64,000 bases of DNA from Flavobacterium sp. SUN046 (GCF_028867965.1 NZ_JAPQNT010000001.1:434001-498000), one strand, 5' to 3'. Positions 28,442 through 37,887 are shown, counted from the first letter of the stretch. Program-made: numbers and translations. The notes: generated by a model not told the origin, from the letters alone.

Positions 28442-29155
28442 CTAAATGTGAATTATCTCTTCTTCAATTAATAATTCTTCTTTTCTGAAGCGCAAGAAAA
28501 CTTGTGCAACGGCAATTACATCTTTTTCGCAATAAGTCACAATTCTATCAATGTCTTTTTCTACATAAAAAACGTGACCCACTTGACTTCCGTCGATGTC
28601 GCCTTTTGGAGATGGAATTCCGAGTATTTTTGTTAGTAATTTTAGCGATGTAAAATGTTTATAATCACCAAATTTCCATAATTCTAATGTGTCTAAATGT
28701 GCAATTTCCCATGGTTTTTTCCCAAATAAATTTAACTTATTTGGAATATCAACTTGATTGATAATCATTCGGCGTGCAATAAATGGCAAATCGAATTCTT
28801 TGGCATTGTGTCCGCACAAAATGTTTTGAGAATTATTAAAATGATTGTTCAACAAATTATTGAAGTCGAGTAGAATTTTCTTTTCTTCTCCGAAAAATGA
28901 GGTTACTCTAAAATTTCGAATGTCACCTTTTGTAACAAAATATCCGACTGAAATACAAACAATTTTTCCGAATTCTGCCCAAATTCCTGCTCGGTCGTAA
29001 AATTCTTCCGCTGAAAATTCTTCTTTGCGTTGGTATTGGGTTTTTTGTTCCCAAAGTTGTTTCATTTCGTCGTCAAGCGAATTGAAATTTTCTTCTAACG
29101 GAACGGTTTCTATATCTAAAAACAGAATGTTGTCTAGGCGGATTTTTTCTATCAT
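28442..29155 (-). CDS. 3'-5' exonuclease of the PolB-related DEDD family
   Basis: 237 residues. ExoI motif LFLDIETVPLE (Asp and Glu), ExoII-like LCGHNAKEFDLPFIARRM, and ExoIII-like region TYCEKDVIAVAQVFLRF. This matches the predicted 3'-5' exonuclease group related to the proofreading domain of DNA polymerase B. It likely acts on DNA; no polymerase domain is attached. Standalone, between two palindromic repeats. Confidence 0.85.
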   Translation of the reverse strand: MIEKIRLDNILFLDIETVPLEENFNSLDDEMKQLWEQKTQYQRKEEFSAEEFYDRAGIWAEFGKIVCISVGYFVTKGDIRNFRVTSFFGEEKKILLDFNNLLNNHFNNSQNILCGHNAKEFDLPFIARRMIINQVDIPNKLNLFGKKPWEIAHLDTLELWKFGDYKHFTSLKLLTKILGIPSPKGDIDGSQVGHVFYVEKDIDRIVTYCEKDVIAVAQVFLRFRKEELLIEEEIIHI

Positions 29156-29185
29156 GTTTTACTCGAATTTAAAAAATATTTTTTT

Positions 29186-29311
29186 ACACGAATTGCACCA
29201 ATTTTCACGAATTTGTTAAACGTATTAATTGCGCGAATTTATTCAGAATTTAAAAATACTAAAATTTAGGTTTGAAAAATTATAATTAGTGAAAATTCGT
29301 GCAATTCGTGT
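29186..29311. repeat. Palindromic repeat (ACACGAATTGCAC...)
   Basis: 23-base arms at 29186-29208 and 29289-29311 with one mismatch, flanking an 80-base AT-rich centre that contains further GCGAATT fragments. It fills the gap between the exonuclease and ogt genes. Confidence 0.82.
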
Positions 29312-29318
29312 TAATTTG

Positions 29319-29792
29319 TTAAAATAAACTTTGCTGATTAGTTGGGTTTTCGTGTTCTAAAAGCCATTTTTTTCGCCATAATCCGCCAGCGTAACCTGTT
29401 AGTGAACCGTCAGTTCCAATGACACGATGGCACGGAATAACAATCCAAAGTGGATTTTTTCCGTTGGCTGATGCTACCGCTCGGATTGCTTTTACATCGC
29501 CCAATTTTTTGGATAAATCGAGATACGACATTGTTTTTCCGAATGGAATTTCTAGTAACCCTTGCCAAACTTTTTGCTGAAATTCAGTTCCTTTTGGGTT
29601 TAATTTGAAACTGAAATCGGTTCGTTTTCCTTCAAAATATTCTTGAAGTTGTGTAACTGCTTCTTTTAATTCTTTTGGAATTTTGTTAGAAACTTCGCCT
29701 TCTGCTAAAATAGAAATTATTGAAATACCGTTTTCATCGCCAACTATTTTGGTGATTCCGAGTGGCGAATTTATGAAAGCGGTTTGAATCAA
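29319..29792 (-). CDS. ogt: Methylated-DNA--protein-cysteine methyltransferase
   Basis: 157 residues. The acceptor cysteine is in WIVIPCHRVIGTDGSLTGYAGG; the DNA-binding helix region is FQQKVWQGLLEIPFGKTMSYLDLSKKLG. It removes alkyl groups from O6-guanine once, in a suicide reaction. A terminator at 29825-29863 separates it from hemB, so it has its own promoter or depends on read-through. Confidence 0.95.
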   Translation of the reverse strand: MIQTAFINSPLGITKIVGDENGISIISILAEGEVSNKIPKELKEAVTQLQEYFEGKRTDFSFKLNPKGTEFQQKVWQGLLEIPFGKTMSYLDLSKKLGDVKAIRAVASANGKNPLWIVIPCHRVIGTDGSLTGYAGGLWRKKWLLEHENPTNQQSLF

Positions 29793-29824
29793 TTTTCTTT
29801 TAATTGTAAAAAATAAATGTACTA

Positions 29825-29863
29825 AAAATAAAATAAAAAAGACTTACTATCGTGTAAGTCTTT
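29825..29863 (-). terminator. Terminator of the haem operon
   Basis: AAAGACTTAC (29838-29847) and GTAAGTCTTT (29854-29863) with a 6-base loop. On the minus strand the stem is followed by T-rich sequence, placing it just after hemB. Confidence 0.82.
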
Positions 29864-29881
29864 ATAAAAATTATTGAGTTT

Positions 29882-30874
29882 TTATTTATTCAAAATTACC
29901 GCTGCTTCCTTTGCAAAATAAGTCGAAATTAAACTTGCACCAGCTCTTTTAATGCACATTAATTGTTCCATCATAATCTTGTCATGATCTAACCAACCTC
30001 TTTCGGCTGCGGCTTTTATCATTGCATATTCGCCAGAAACATGAAAAACCGTTACTGGAACATTCACGGCGTTTTTGACTTCACGAACAATGTCAAGATA
30101 GGCAATTCCTGGTTTTACCATAACCATATCGGTACCTTCTTCAACATCCATCAATGCTTCTTTTATGGCTTCGATTCGGTTGGCATAATCCATTTGGTAG
30201 GTTTTTTTGTCTTTTGGAATTTCGGAATTATCGACTGGCGCAGAATCTAAAGCATCACGAAATGGACCGTAAAATGCTGATGCATATTTTGCCGAATAAC
30301 TCATAATTCCAACATTTTGAAAACCTGCAGCATCCAAACCTTGGCGTAAACGTAAAACGCGTCCGTCCATCATGTCGCTTGGTGCTACAAAATCGGCTCC
30401 AGCTTGCGCGTGAGAAACTGCCATTTTTACAAGTGCTTCGTTGGTCGCATCGTTGGCAATATCACCATTTTCTATGATTCCGTCATGACCGTAAATAGAA
30501 TACGGATCTAATGCTACATCTGGCATTACAATCATTTCTGGACAAGCTGTTTTTATAGCTTTTATTGCTTGTTGCATTAATCCGTTTGGGTTCCAAGCTT
30601 CTTTTCCGGTGTTGTCTTTTAGACTTTCGTCGACTTTTACATAGATGTTTACGGCACGAATTCCTAAAGCAAAAATTTCTTTAACTTCTAAAACTGTTAA
30701 ATCTATCGAACGACGAAAAATTCCTGGCATTGATGGGATTTCTACTTTGTAGTTTTCGCCTTCTGCAATGAACATTGGAAACATAAAGTCGGATGGACTT
30801 AATGTGGTTTCGCGAACTAATGAACGAATACTTTCGTTAACTCGTAATCTTCTGCCTCTTTGTAATGGGAACAT
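29882..30874 (-). CDS. hemB: Porphobilinogen synthase (delta-aminolevulinate dehydratase)
   Basis: 330 residues from the ATG at 30874 (MFPLQRGRRLRVNESIRSLVRET). A longer reading from 30955 runs through a GCGCAAAG repeat and is rejected. Catalytic lysines are in SYSAKYASAFYGPFRDA and MVMVKPGIAYLDI; APSDMMDGRV is also conserved. It joins two ALA molecules to porphobilinogen. It is separated from hemF by a palindromic repeat, but is on the same strand and probably the last haem gene of the run. Confidence 0.96.
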   Translation of the reverse strand: MFPLQRGRRLRVNESIRSLVRETTLSPSDFMFPMFIAEGENYKVEIPSMPGIFRRSIDLTVLEVKEIFALGIRAVNIYVKVDESLKDNTGKEAWNPNGLMQQAIKAIKTACPEMIVMPDVALDPYSIYGHDGIIENGDIANDATNEALVKMAVSHAQAGADFVAPSDMMDGRVLRLRQGLDAAGFQNVGIMSYSAKYASAFYGPFRDALDSAPVDNSEIPKDKKTYQMDYANRIEAIKEALMDVEEGTDMVMVKPGIAYLDIVREVKNAVNVPVTVFHVSGEYAMIKAAAERGWLDHDKIMMEQLMCIKRAGASLISTYFAKEAAVILNK

Positions 30875-30890
30875 ATTTTTTATTTTTTCT

Positions 30891-30914
30891 CGCAAAGGCG
30901 CAAAGGCGCAAAGC
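30891..30914. repeat. Short tandem GCAAAGGC repeat
   Basis: CGCAAAGGCGCAAAGGCGCAAAG, about 2.6 copies of an 8-base unit, just before the hemB start. Related in sequence to the arms at 12754-12900. Confidence 0.65.
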
Positions 30915-30941
30915 GAAGTTATCTTTAATATTTTTATTTTG

Positions 30942-30994
30942 ACCATATAAGTCATATAAGTTCATTTAAGAAAAACTTATAGGACTTATATGGT
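30942..30994. repeat. Palindromic repeat (ACCATATAAGTC...)
   Basis: 21-base arms (30942-30962 and 30974-30994) with one mismatch and an 11-base loop. Each arm holds two ATATAAG-like units. It lies between hemF and hemB. Confidence 0.85.
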
Positions 30995-30998
30995 TCAG

Positions 30999-31901
30999 TT
31001 ATATCCAATCAACTGGATTTTCTAATATTTTAATTAATTTTTCTTCTTCGCTTCCTGCTTCTGGATGATGATCGTAAACCCATTGCACTTTTGGCGGCAA
31101 ACTCATTAGGATGCTTTCAATTCTTCCGTTGGTTCTTAGTCCGAAAAGAGTACCTTTATCGTGAACCAAATTAAATTCTACATAACGACCACGACGGATT
31201 TCTTGCCACGTTTTTTGTGCTTCGGTAAAAGGTAAATGTTTTCTTTTTTCTAAAATTGGAACATAAGCTTCTAGAAAAGAATTTCCAACTTCTGAAACAA
31301 AGTTAAACCAATTTTCCATACTCATGGCATCTGTAGCTTTGCAATAATCGAAGAATAATCCACCAATTCCGCGTGCTTCATTTCGGTGTGCATTCCAAAA
31401 ATAAGCATCACATTGTTTTTTATATTTTGGATAAAATTCAGGATTGTTTTTGTCGCAAGCAGTTTTACAAGTTTTATGAAAATGAATGGCATCTTCTTCA
31501 AATAAATAATATGGTGTTAAATCTTGTCCGCCACCAAACCATTGATTTATAATTTCTCCTTTATCATCGTACATTTCGAAATATCTCCAATTTGCGTGAA
31601 CGGTTGGCGCCATTGGGTTTTTAGGATGAATTACTAAACTCAATCCGCACGCAAAGAAATCAGCTTCTCCAACGTTGAACATTTTTTGCATCGCTTCAGG
31701 TAATTTTCCGTGCACTGCTGATATGTTTACGCCACCTTTTTCGATTACATTTCCGTTTTCTATAACTCGTGTTCTTCCGCCGCCACCTTCTGGTCGTTCC
31801 CAAATATCTTCTTGAAATTTGGCTTGACCATCGACAGCTTCTAATCCTGCAACGATTTGGTCTTGTAGGTTTTGTATGTATTGGTAGAATTTATTTTTCA
31901 T
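30999..31901 (-). CDS. hemF: Oxygen-dependent coproporphyrinogen III oxidase
   Basis: 300 residues from the ATG at 31901 (MKNKFYQYIQNLQDQI); an in-frame ATG 5 codons earlier (31916) is possible. Motifs: PEGGGGRTRV, FFACGLSLVIHPKNPMAPTVHANWRYF, WFGGGQDLTPYYL, GRYVEFNLVHDKGTLFGL, shown here as cores. It decarboxylates coproporphyrinogen III to protoporphyrinogen IX with O2. This fits an aerobic organism. Confidence 0.96.
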   Translation of the reverse strand: MKNKFYQYIQNLQDQIVAGLEAVDGQAKFQEDIWERPEGGGGRTRVIENGNVIEKGGVNISAVHGKLPEAMQKMFNVGEADFFACGLSLVIHPKNPMAPTVHANWRYFEMYDDKGEIINQWFGGGQDLTPYYLFEEDAIHFHKTCKTACDKNNPEFYPKYKKQCDAYFWNAHRNEARGIGGLFFDYCKATDAMSMENWFNFVSEVGNSFLEAYVPILEKRKHLPFTEAQKTWQEIRRGRYVEFNLVHDKGTLFGLRTNGRIESILMSLPPKVQWVYDHHPEAGSEEEKLIKILENPVDWI

Positions 31902-31997
31902 ATGTTTAAATTTCATTTTTTAGCGGTAACATATGGTATCGCTTTTTTATTATTGGTATTTGCTTGCGCAAACTACTTGTTAGTGGCGATTTCATTA

Positions 31998-32717
31998 TTA
32001 CATATAAAATTTATTGATGTATCCTATTACAAAAAAGATAGCAACATGAGTCAAAATACCTAATATAAATGCCAACAATGCTTTTAGATAGTTTAATATT
32101 TTTTTTTCTCCAAAAAACTGTCCGATTGCCCAAATTTGATATAAAAGAAAGAAAATAGTGAAATTAGTAAATATAGTTGTGATCTTAGTTAATGCAAGTA
32201 ATGGCAACAAAAGCAATAAACCTGTGGCTAAAACATAGGACATTACTACAATCATTTCGAAAACATTGTGTTTTCTGTTTTTGTATAACAATACTAACCA
32301 AGGTGCTATACAAAATCCAACAATAATATTGGTGTAAGCAATATGACTAATTAACCAATTGTCAATGGTTTTTAAATTTACTTTGTCTTTTAATGGTTCT
32401 ATGTAACCCACATTTAAGTAAGTATATTTGATGTGCAAAAATGAGGTAAACAAAGTGAAAATCAAAGATGCAAAAAACAGATAAACAATTGGTTTTACAT
32501 ATTTATTTCTGTTTTCAAACAAATAGGTTCTAATGGTTTTTCCTGGTTTTATTATTAAATTCCAAGCTGTAAAATGAAATCCTTTTTCAAAATGAAGTAG
32601 GTGTTCTATTTCATGAACCATATATTTAAAATCGATACGTTTGATGTTTTTTGGTTGTCCACATTTTGAACAAAATTCATCTACAATTTGATGGTTACAG
32701 TTTTTACAATTTGTCAT
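31998..32717 (-). CDS. DUF3667-type membrane protein with N-terminal zinc ribbon
   Basis: 239 residues. A CxxC-CxxC ribbon (NCKNCNHQIVDEFCSKCGQP, residues 3-22) is followed by a hydrophilic stretch and about five TM helices. This is the DUF3667 layout common in Bacteroidota. Function is unknown. It is embedded in the haem operon, one base after the acetyltransferase gene and before hemF. Confidence 0.8.
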   Translation of the reverse strand: MTNCKNCNHQIVDEFCSKCGQPKNIKRIDFKYMVHEIEHLLHFEKGFHFTAWNLIIKPGKTIRTYLFENRNKYVKPIVYLFFASLIFTLFTSFLHIKYTYLNVGYIEPLKDKVNLKTIDNWLISHIAYTNIIVGFCIAPWLVLLYKNRKHNVFEMIVVMSYVLATGLLLLLPLLALTKITTIFTNFTIFFLLYQIWAIGQFFGEKKILNYLKALLAFILGILTHVAIFFVIGYINKFYM

Positions 32718-32718
32718 T

Positions 32719-33258
32719 TTATTTACAATCTGATTTCAATAATCCGTAATAATTAATGTCTTCTAAAACTCCTTCGTGGTTTTTAAATTCTTCTCGCAAA
32801 ACGCCTTCTAAAACAAATCTGTTTTTTAAAGCTATTTGTTGACTTCCAAAATTAATTTTTGAAGTGCAAATAAAGATTTTATTCATTTTTAATTCATTGA
32901 AACAAAAATCGATTACTTCAGAAACCGCTTTTGAAATAATTCCTTTGCCTTCAAAATCGTTATCAATAAAATAGAATAATTCGCATTTTGAAATGTGATA
33001 ATCTATTTTTTTAATGCCAATATATCCAATTAAACAATTGGTTTCTACATTTCTAACATAAAAATAGTAACCTGTTTTTTCTATTTCTATTTTTATGTTT
33101 TTAGTGATGAATTCTTCTGTTGCTTTTAAATCAACACAATTAGAAACGGTTACAGGAAACATTTTTATAATACGATTTCTGTTGTTTTCAATTAAATCGA
33201 AAAATTCTTTAAAATGAATATTCTCTATTTTTTCGAGCTTCCAATTGCTGAATTTCAT
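32719..33258 (-). CDS. GNAT-family N-acetyltransferase (RimJ/RimL-like)
   Basis: 179 residues. The fold is seen in LIGYIGIKKIDYHISKCELFYFIDNDFEGKGIISKAVSEVIDF as separate cores: acetyl-CoA loop DFEGKGI and C-terminal NFGSQQIALKNRFVLEGVLRE, typical of RimL-type enzymes. The acceptor is unknown, probably a protein N-terminus or small amine. It lies 4 bases after hemE and one base before the DUF3667 gene. Confidence 0.85.
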   Translation of the reverse strand: MKFSNWKLEKIENIHFKEFFDLIENNRNRIIKMFPVTVSNCVDLKATEEFITKNIKIEIEKTGYYFYVRNVETNCLIGYIGIKKIDYHISKCELFYFIDNDFEGKGIISKAVSEVIDFCFNELKMNKIFICTSKINFGSQQIALKNRFVLEGVLREEFKNHEGVLEDINYYGLLKSDCK

Positions 33259-33262
33259 TTAG

Positions 33263-34288
33263 TTAAGAATTATATTCCTTAACCGCTTCAATAAATGCCT
33301 TCGCATGATCAACAGGAATATTTGGTAAAATTCCGTGACCTAGATTTACTATATAATTGTCTTTTCCAAATTCGTCAATCATTTGGTGCACCATTTTTTT
33401 GATGGTTGGAATTGGAGATAATAATCGTGATGGATCAAAATTACCTTGCAAGGTGATTTTTCCGCCTGTTAAATAACGAGCGTTTCTTGGCGAACACGTC
33501 CAATCTACGCCTAATGCAGAAGCTTTTGATTTTGCCATATCATTTAATGCAAACCAACAACCTTTCCCGAAAACTATCACTTTCGTATCTTCGGCTAAAG
33601 CATCTACAATTTGGTTAATGTATTTCCATGAAAATTCTTGATAATCCACTGGCGATAACATTCCGCCCCAAGAATCAAAAATCTGAACAGCATTACATCC
33701 AGCTTTTACTTTTTCTTTTAAATATAAAATTGTTGTATCGGTGATTTTTTGCAATAAAGTATGCGCCGCAATTGGATTTGAAAAACAAAAACCTTTTGCC
33801 GTATCAAAACTTTTTGACCCTTTTCCTTCAACGCAATAACAAAAAATAGTCCAAGGCGAACCTGCAAAACCAATCAATGGAACCTCATCGTTCAACATTT
33901 CTTTGGTTAATTTGATAGCGTCAAAAACGTAACCTAAAGTTTCATGAACATCTGGAACAATTACTTGATTCACTTGTTCCATCGTGCGAATTGGATTTGG
34001 AATAATTGGTCCCAAATTGTCTTTCAATTCTACGTGAATTCCCATTGCGCGTGGCACAACCAAAATATCTGAAAACAAAATAGCTGCATCTGGTTTTACA
34101 ATTCTTATTGGTTGAACTGTAATTTCAGCTGCTAATTCTGGTGTTTCACAACGAGTGAAAAAATCGTATTTGTCACGCAAAGCTCTGAATTCTGGTAGAT
34201 ATCTTCCGGCTTGACGCATCATCCAAACTGGTGGACGTTCTACTGTTTCGTTGTTTAAGGCTCTTAAAAATAGGTCGTTTTTTAACAT
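33263..34288 (-). CDS. hemE: Uroporphyrinogen decarboxylase
   Basis: 341 residues. The start [21 protein letters not shown] is the family signature, with [33 protein letters not shown] and [11 protein letters not shown]. It removes four carboxyls from uroporphyrinogen III to give coproporphyrinogen III. It lies between hemD and the GNAT gene. Confidence 0.97.
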   Translation of the reverse strand: MLKNDLFLRALNNETVERPPVWMMRQAGRYLPEFRALRDKYDFFTRCETPELAAEITVQPIRIVKPDAAILFSDILVVPRAMGIHVELKDNLGPIIPNPIRTMEQVNQVIVPDVHETLGYVFDAIKLTKEMLNDEVPLIGFAGSPWTIFCYCVEGKGSKSFDTAKGFCFSNPIAAHTLLQKITDTTILYLKEKVKAGCNAVQIFDSWGGMLSPVDYQEFSWKYINQIVDALAEDTKVIVFGKGCWFALNDMAKSKASALGVDWTCSPRNARYLTGGKITLQGNFDPSRLLSPIPTIKKMVHQMIDEFGKDNYIVNLGHGILPNIPVDHAKAFIEAVKEYNS

Positions 34289-34321
34289 ATCGTTTTTATT
34301 TAAACCTGTCAGGTTTCATTT

Positions 34322-34990
34322 CTAAATATAGTATTCTATAACTTCATTAATCACATGTTCAACCGATGGTTTGTCTGCGATTATGATGTTTTTTATTTTC
34401 TTATTTTCTAATGTTTCTGCGGTGGTTTCTCCTATGCAAAAACACGTTTCGTCTTTTATGCTATTCAATTTTAAATAACTTTCAACTGCTGATGGACTAA
34501 AAAATAATATCCCATCTAGCTTTTCCTTTATTTTTTTTGACGTTAATTCGGTTTCGTAAACTTCAATTTCATTGAATGTTATTCCGTTTTCCTTTAATGT
34601 ATTTGGTAAAACATCGCGACGTAAATTTCCGCTGAAAAAGGTAAATGATTCTTCTGAATAAATTAACGAAATTATTTCAGCTAAATCGGCTGCATAACCT
34701 GTGTAAGCCACAACATTAAATCCGTTTTCAGTTAATAAATCTTTGGTTTTCATTCCGATAGAAAAAATGTCTTTACTTTTTAGTTCTTCAAATTTTGGAT
34801 GATTTAAAATACTTTGAACGGCGTTTTGGCTTGTAAAAATTAGATTTTTGTTGACTTTTGAAAGTTCGAAATTCTTGATTTTTGTTTGAATAAAATCTTC
34901 TTCAATTAGATTGATATTGGCGTTTACTAATTCTTGCTTTTGATTTGGTAAAAGCTTTTTGGTTGATAATATGTTGATTTGTTTTGTCAT
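34322..34990 (-). CDS. hemD: Uroporphyrinogen-III synthase
   Basis: 222 residues of this highly variable family. Seen: ILSTKKLLPNQKQELVNANI, NLIFTSQNAVQSIL, AYTGYAADLAEII, FFSGNLRRDVLP and GILFFSPSAVESYLK. The assignment rests on these plus its position among hemA, hemC and hemE. Its start overlaps the preceding kinase-like gene by 4 bases, so translation is probably coupled. Confidence 0.9.
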   Translation of the reverse strand: MTKQINILSTKKLLPNQKQELVNANINLIEEDFIQTKIKNFELSKVNKNLIFTSQNAVQSILNHPKFEELKSKDIFSIGMKTKDLLTENGFNVVAYTGYAADLAEIISLIYSEESFTFFSGNLRRDVLPNTLKENGITFNEIEVYETELTSKKIKEKLDGILFFSPSAVESYLKLNSIKDETCFCIGETTAETLENKKIKNIIIADKPSVEHVINEVIEYYI

Positions 34991-35604
34991 TTTTTGATAT
35001 AAAAAACGGTATCAATAAAATATAAAATACCATCTTGTGTTAGAACATTTTCATCGTGCAAATCTTCTAAAATTATTCCTAATTCAGGATTATAATAATC
35101 GTGATTTCTAATATTTTCAAAACCATTTGCATTCATAAACTCTTTAACTTGATCTAAACTTGTTGGTTGATTTGCTTTTACAAAAGGTTGTTCTACCACA
35201 GCATAAAGAATTTCATCAATAAAACAAAAGCCAACTAAAGTATAAGCAGTTTCAGGGAAAAAGTAATTATTGAGCAATAAATTTGTAAAATAATCTTGCC
35301 AAGTAGAATAGTAAATGGAATCGTTCAGTTTGTAAACTGTTTTTTCATTTTTAATATATACTTTTTGTTCGGCACCTTCTGAAACAAATAAATCTAAATT
35401 AAATTTTTCTTTTACTAAAAGATTATTTTCGATACAAAAATCAACTAATCTCTTTGTTTCTTCTTGTTTGTATTGCTTATCGTTTTTAGCCACAAAGCTT
35501 GAGTTCTCATTTGCTCTAAGGTAACTGGCGATTGTTTGGATAAGAGTTCTTTGGCTATTTTTGCTCGTTCCTTGAATGATATGTTGTAGTTCATCTTTTA
35601 TCAT
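34987..35604 (-). CDS. Small kinase-like protein (polyvalent-protein Ser/Thr/Tyr kinase family)
   Basis: 205 residues. A reduced protein-kinase fold is visible: glycine-poor nucleotide loop SEGAEQKVYI (75-84), invariant-type Lys92 in TVYKLND, catalytic loop LEDLHDENVL (Asp184, Asn186) and metal-binding Asp198 in YFIDTVF. The layout W..YF..LLLNNYFFPETAYTLVGF matches the kinase domain found in phage and mobile-element polyvalent proteins. Here it is a free-standing gene between hemC (18 bases) and hemD (4-base overlap). Substrate is unknown; activity is likely from the conserved residues. Confidence 0.75.
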   Translation of the reverse strand: MIKDELQHIIQGTSKNSQRTLIQTIASYLRANENSSFVAKNDKQYKQEETKRLVDFCIENNLLVKEKFNLDLFVSEGAEQKVYIKNEKTVYKLNDSIYYSTWQDYFTNLLLNNYFFPETAYTLVGFCFIDEILYAVVEQPFVKANQPTSLDQVKEFMNANGFENIRNHDYYNPELGIILEDLHDENVLTQDGILYFIDTVFYIKK

Positions 35605-35622
35605 TATTGATTCACAAATATA

Positions 35623-36546
35623 CTATTTTTTCAATTGCTTTTTTATGTCCGTCATAAGTTCACTTCCACCATTATTTATAATTTCTTGAGCGCAATTGAA
35701 TCCCAATCTTTTCCATTGAGAAATATCAACTGTTTTCTCGATTTCTAATTTTCGCTTTCCGTCAATAGATAGCAAAACTCCTTTAAAATTTATGGTGTCA
35801 TCTTTTTCATTATAACTTGCAATTGCTCCAATTGGCGCAGTACAACCGCCTTCAAGAGTTTTTAGAAATTGTCGTTCTATGTAAGTACAAATTTCAGTTT
35901 CGATGTGGTTTAATTGTGATAAAGCTTCTAAAGTAAATTCGTCGTCTGCCATTGCTACAACAACCATTGCGCCTTGTGCTGGAGCTGGAATCATCCAATC
36001 TAAAGTCACATGAGAATCTGGTTTTAGATTTAAACGTTCTAATCCGGCGGCTGCAAAAACAGCTCCGTTCCAATCATTTTCTTCAAGTTTTTGCATTCTT
36101 GTATTTACATTTCCGCGTAAATCGACCACAGTATGATTAGGATATTTATTCCACCACATGGCTTGACGACGCAAACTTCCGGTAGCAATTGTTCCTTTGG
36201 ATTCTAAAAAATCTAAATTTCCTTTGTGAAGTAAAATATCTAGTGTATTGGCTCGTTCTAAAACGGCTGCTTGTACAATTCCAATAGGCAAAGCGGTTGG
36301 CACGTCTTTCATAGAATGAACTGCAATGTCAACTTGACCATTTATCATGGCAATGTCTAACGTTTTTGTGAAAATTCCGGTGATTCCTAGTTCGTAAAGT
36401 GGTTTGTCTAGAATCATGTCGCCTTGAGATTTTACGGCAATAATTTCGGTTTTATATCCTAAATCGTTTAATTGTTTTTGAACTGTGTGTGCTTGCCAAA
36501 GAGCTAATTCACTATCACGAGTTCCTATACGTATTGTTTTTTCCAT
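35623..36546 (-). CDS. hemC: Hydroxymethylbilane synthase
   Basis: 307 residues from the ATG at 36546 (MEKTIRIGTRDSELALWQAH). Motifs: DVAVHSMKDVPTALP, ATGSLRRQAM, DLRGNVNTRMQKLEEN and the dipyrromethane cofactor cysteine in LEGGCTAPIGAIA. It polymerises four porphobilinogens. It follows hemA by 44 bases. Confidence 0.97.
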   Translation of the reverse strand: MEKTIRIGTRDSELALWQAHTVQKQLNDLGYKTEIIAVKSQGDMILDKPLYELGITGIFTKTLDIAMINGQVDIAVHSMKDVPTALPIGIVQAAVLERANTLDILLHKGNLDFLESKGTIATGSLRRQAMWWNKYPNHTVVDLRGNVNTRMQKLEENDWNGAVFAAAGLERLNLKPDSHVTLDWMIPAPAQGAMVVVAMADDEFTLEALSQLNHIETEICTYIERQFLKTLEGGCTAPIGAIASYNEKDDTINFKGVLLSIDGKRKLEIEKTVDISQWKRLGFNCAQEIINNGGSELMTDIKKQLKK

Positions 36547-36590
36547 TTGCCACAAAGACGCTAAGTCTCGAAGTATTTTTAAAAATGATT

Positions 36591-37853
36591 TTAATTAAAA
36601 AATGATTTTTCTTGTTCCAGTTGAAAAACTTTTTCAATCCATTCAATTCCTTCGTCCATTGAGTCGCCATCTTTTAAGTGGTTTACAAAATGATTGGTGA
36701 TTTTTTGAATGATTCTATTGCTAATTAATTCGGCTTGTTCTTCATCAAAATTAGATAATTTTTTACGTTGAAAATTCAATTCGCCATCTTTAATTGAGTT
36801 TAATTTTTCTTTTAACGCATGTATTGTTGGCGCAAATTTTCTATTTTTTGTCCAAGCAATAAATTCTTCTTTTATTTCCTCAATAATTGCTTCAGCTTTT
36901 GGAATATGAAGTTTTCTGTTTTCTAAAGTTTCATCTGTAATTTGAGACAAATGATCTAGATGAATTAACGTTACGCCTTCAATTTCTTGCACATTTTCGT
37001 GTACGTTTTTCGGAATCGACAAATCTAAAATTAAAAGTGGTTTTTTTAAATTCAAAATCGCTTTATCAATTGTAGGATTTTGAGCGCCAGTTGCCACAAC
37101 TACCACATCTGCATTTTGCAATTCTAGTTGTAAATCGGCGTAATCTTTTACTACTAAATCCAATTTATTAGCTAATTTTTCAGCTTTATCTTTAGTACGA
37201 TTTATTAAAGTAATTTGATCGTGTTTAGTATGTTTTACTAAGTTTTCACAAGTGTTTCTTCCAATTTTTCCTGTTCCAAAAAGCAGAATATTTTTGTTAG
37301 AAACATCTTGAACATTTTTGATAATATATTGCACAGATGCAAATGAAACCGATGTTGCTCCAGACGAAATTTCAGTATCTGTTTTGATTTTTTTACTGGC
37401 TTGAATTACAGAATTCACCAATCGTTCCATGAAAGTATTCACTAAACCATTAGATTTACTTTCGTTAAAAGCAATTTTTATTTGACTAATAATTTCAAAA
37501 TCACCAAGAATTTGGCTGTCTAAACCAGTTCCAACACGAAACATGTGATTGATTGCTTCCTGATTTTTGTAAATATACGCCACTTCTTGAAACTCTTGAA
37601 CGCTTCCTTGACTGTTTTCGCAAAGTAATTTTATCAACTCATACGGATGGTTTGCAAAACCGTAAATTTCAGTTCTGTTACAGGTCGAAGTCACTATTAA
37701 TGCTTCAATTCCTTCGGCTTCGGCTTGCATCAACAACGTTGATTTTGCTTTGGCATCTAGACTAAATTTTCCTCTCATAACCGCATCGGCTTTTTTGTAA
37801 CTAATTCCTAATGCGTAAAAAGAAGTGTGCTTCGACATATTAAAATTTTCCAT
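36591..37853 (-). CDS. hemA: Glutamyl-tRNA reductase
   Basis: 420 residues. The catalytic cysteine lies in LIVTSTCNRTEIYGF, with RVGTGLDSQILGDFEI, NILLFGTGKIGRN (NADPH site) and LDLSIPKNV. It starts tetrapyrrole synthesis by the C5 route. The ATG at 37853 is preferred to one 5 codons later because related proteins begin MEN. The partner aminomutase hemL is not in this window. It is divergent from the AraC gene; a TAATTTTG minus-7 box lies at 37880-37887 on this strand. Confidence 0.96.
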   Translation of the reverse strand: MENFNMSKHTSFYALGISYKKADAVMRGKFSLDAKAKSTLLMQAEAEGIEALIVTSTCNRTEIYGFANHPYELIKLLCENSQGSVQEFQEVAYIYKNQEAINHMFRVGTGLDSQILGDFEIISQIKIAFNESKSNGLVNTFMERLVNSVIQASKKIKTDTEISSGATSVSFASVQYIIKNVQDVSNKNILLFGTGKIGRNTCENLVKHTKHDQITLINRTKDKAEKLANKLDLVVKDYADLQLELQNADVVVVATGAQNPTIDKAILNLKKPLLILDLSIPKNVHENVQEIEGVTLIHLDHLSQITDETLENRKLHIPKAEAIIEEIKEEFIAWTKNRKFAPTIHALKEKLNSIKDGELNFQRKKLSNFDEEQAELISNRIIQKITNHFVNHLKDGDSMDEGIEWIEKVFQLEQEKSFFN

Positions 37854-37879
37854 ATTTTTACTTTCCCTAAAAAGTTCAA

Positions 37880-37887
37880 CAAAATTA
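37880..37887 (-). promoter_or_regulatory. Candidate minus-7 box for the haem operon
   Basis: TAATTTTG on the minus strand, 27 bases before the hemA ATG. The intergenic region also carries a TAAATTTG box (37982-37989) on the plus strand for the AraC gene, 94 bases before its ATG. Confidence 0.45.

Noticed and set aside
30875..30955. 27-codon N-terminal extension of hemB
   Set aside because: It translates a GCGCAAAG tandem repeat; the family start fits the ATG at 30874.
31930..31985. GCGCAAAC...CTTGTTAGTGGCG, reminiscent of an attC-like or degenerate Bacteroidota repeat
   Set aside because: Only one arm is recognisable and no integrase is present; too weak to call.
31872..32063. 63-residue hydrophobic ORF on the plus strand between hemF and the DUF3667 gene
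   Set aside because: It lies antisense over both gene ends, its hydrophobicity follows from the opposite-strand membrane protein and repeat-like DNA, and it has no promoter or partner.
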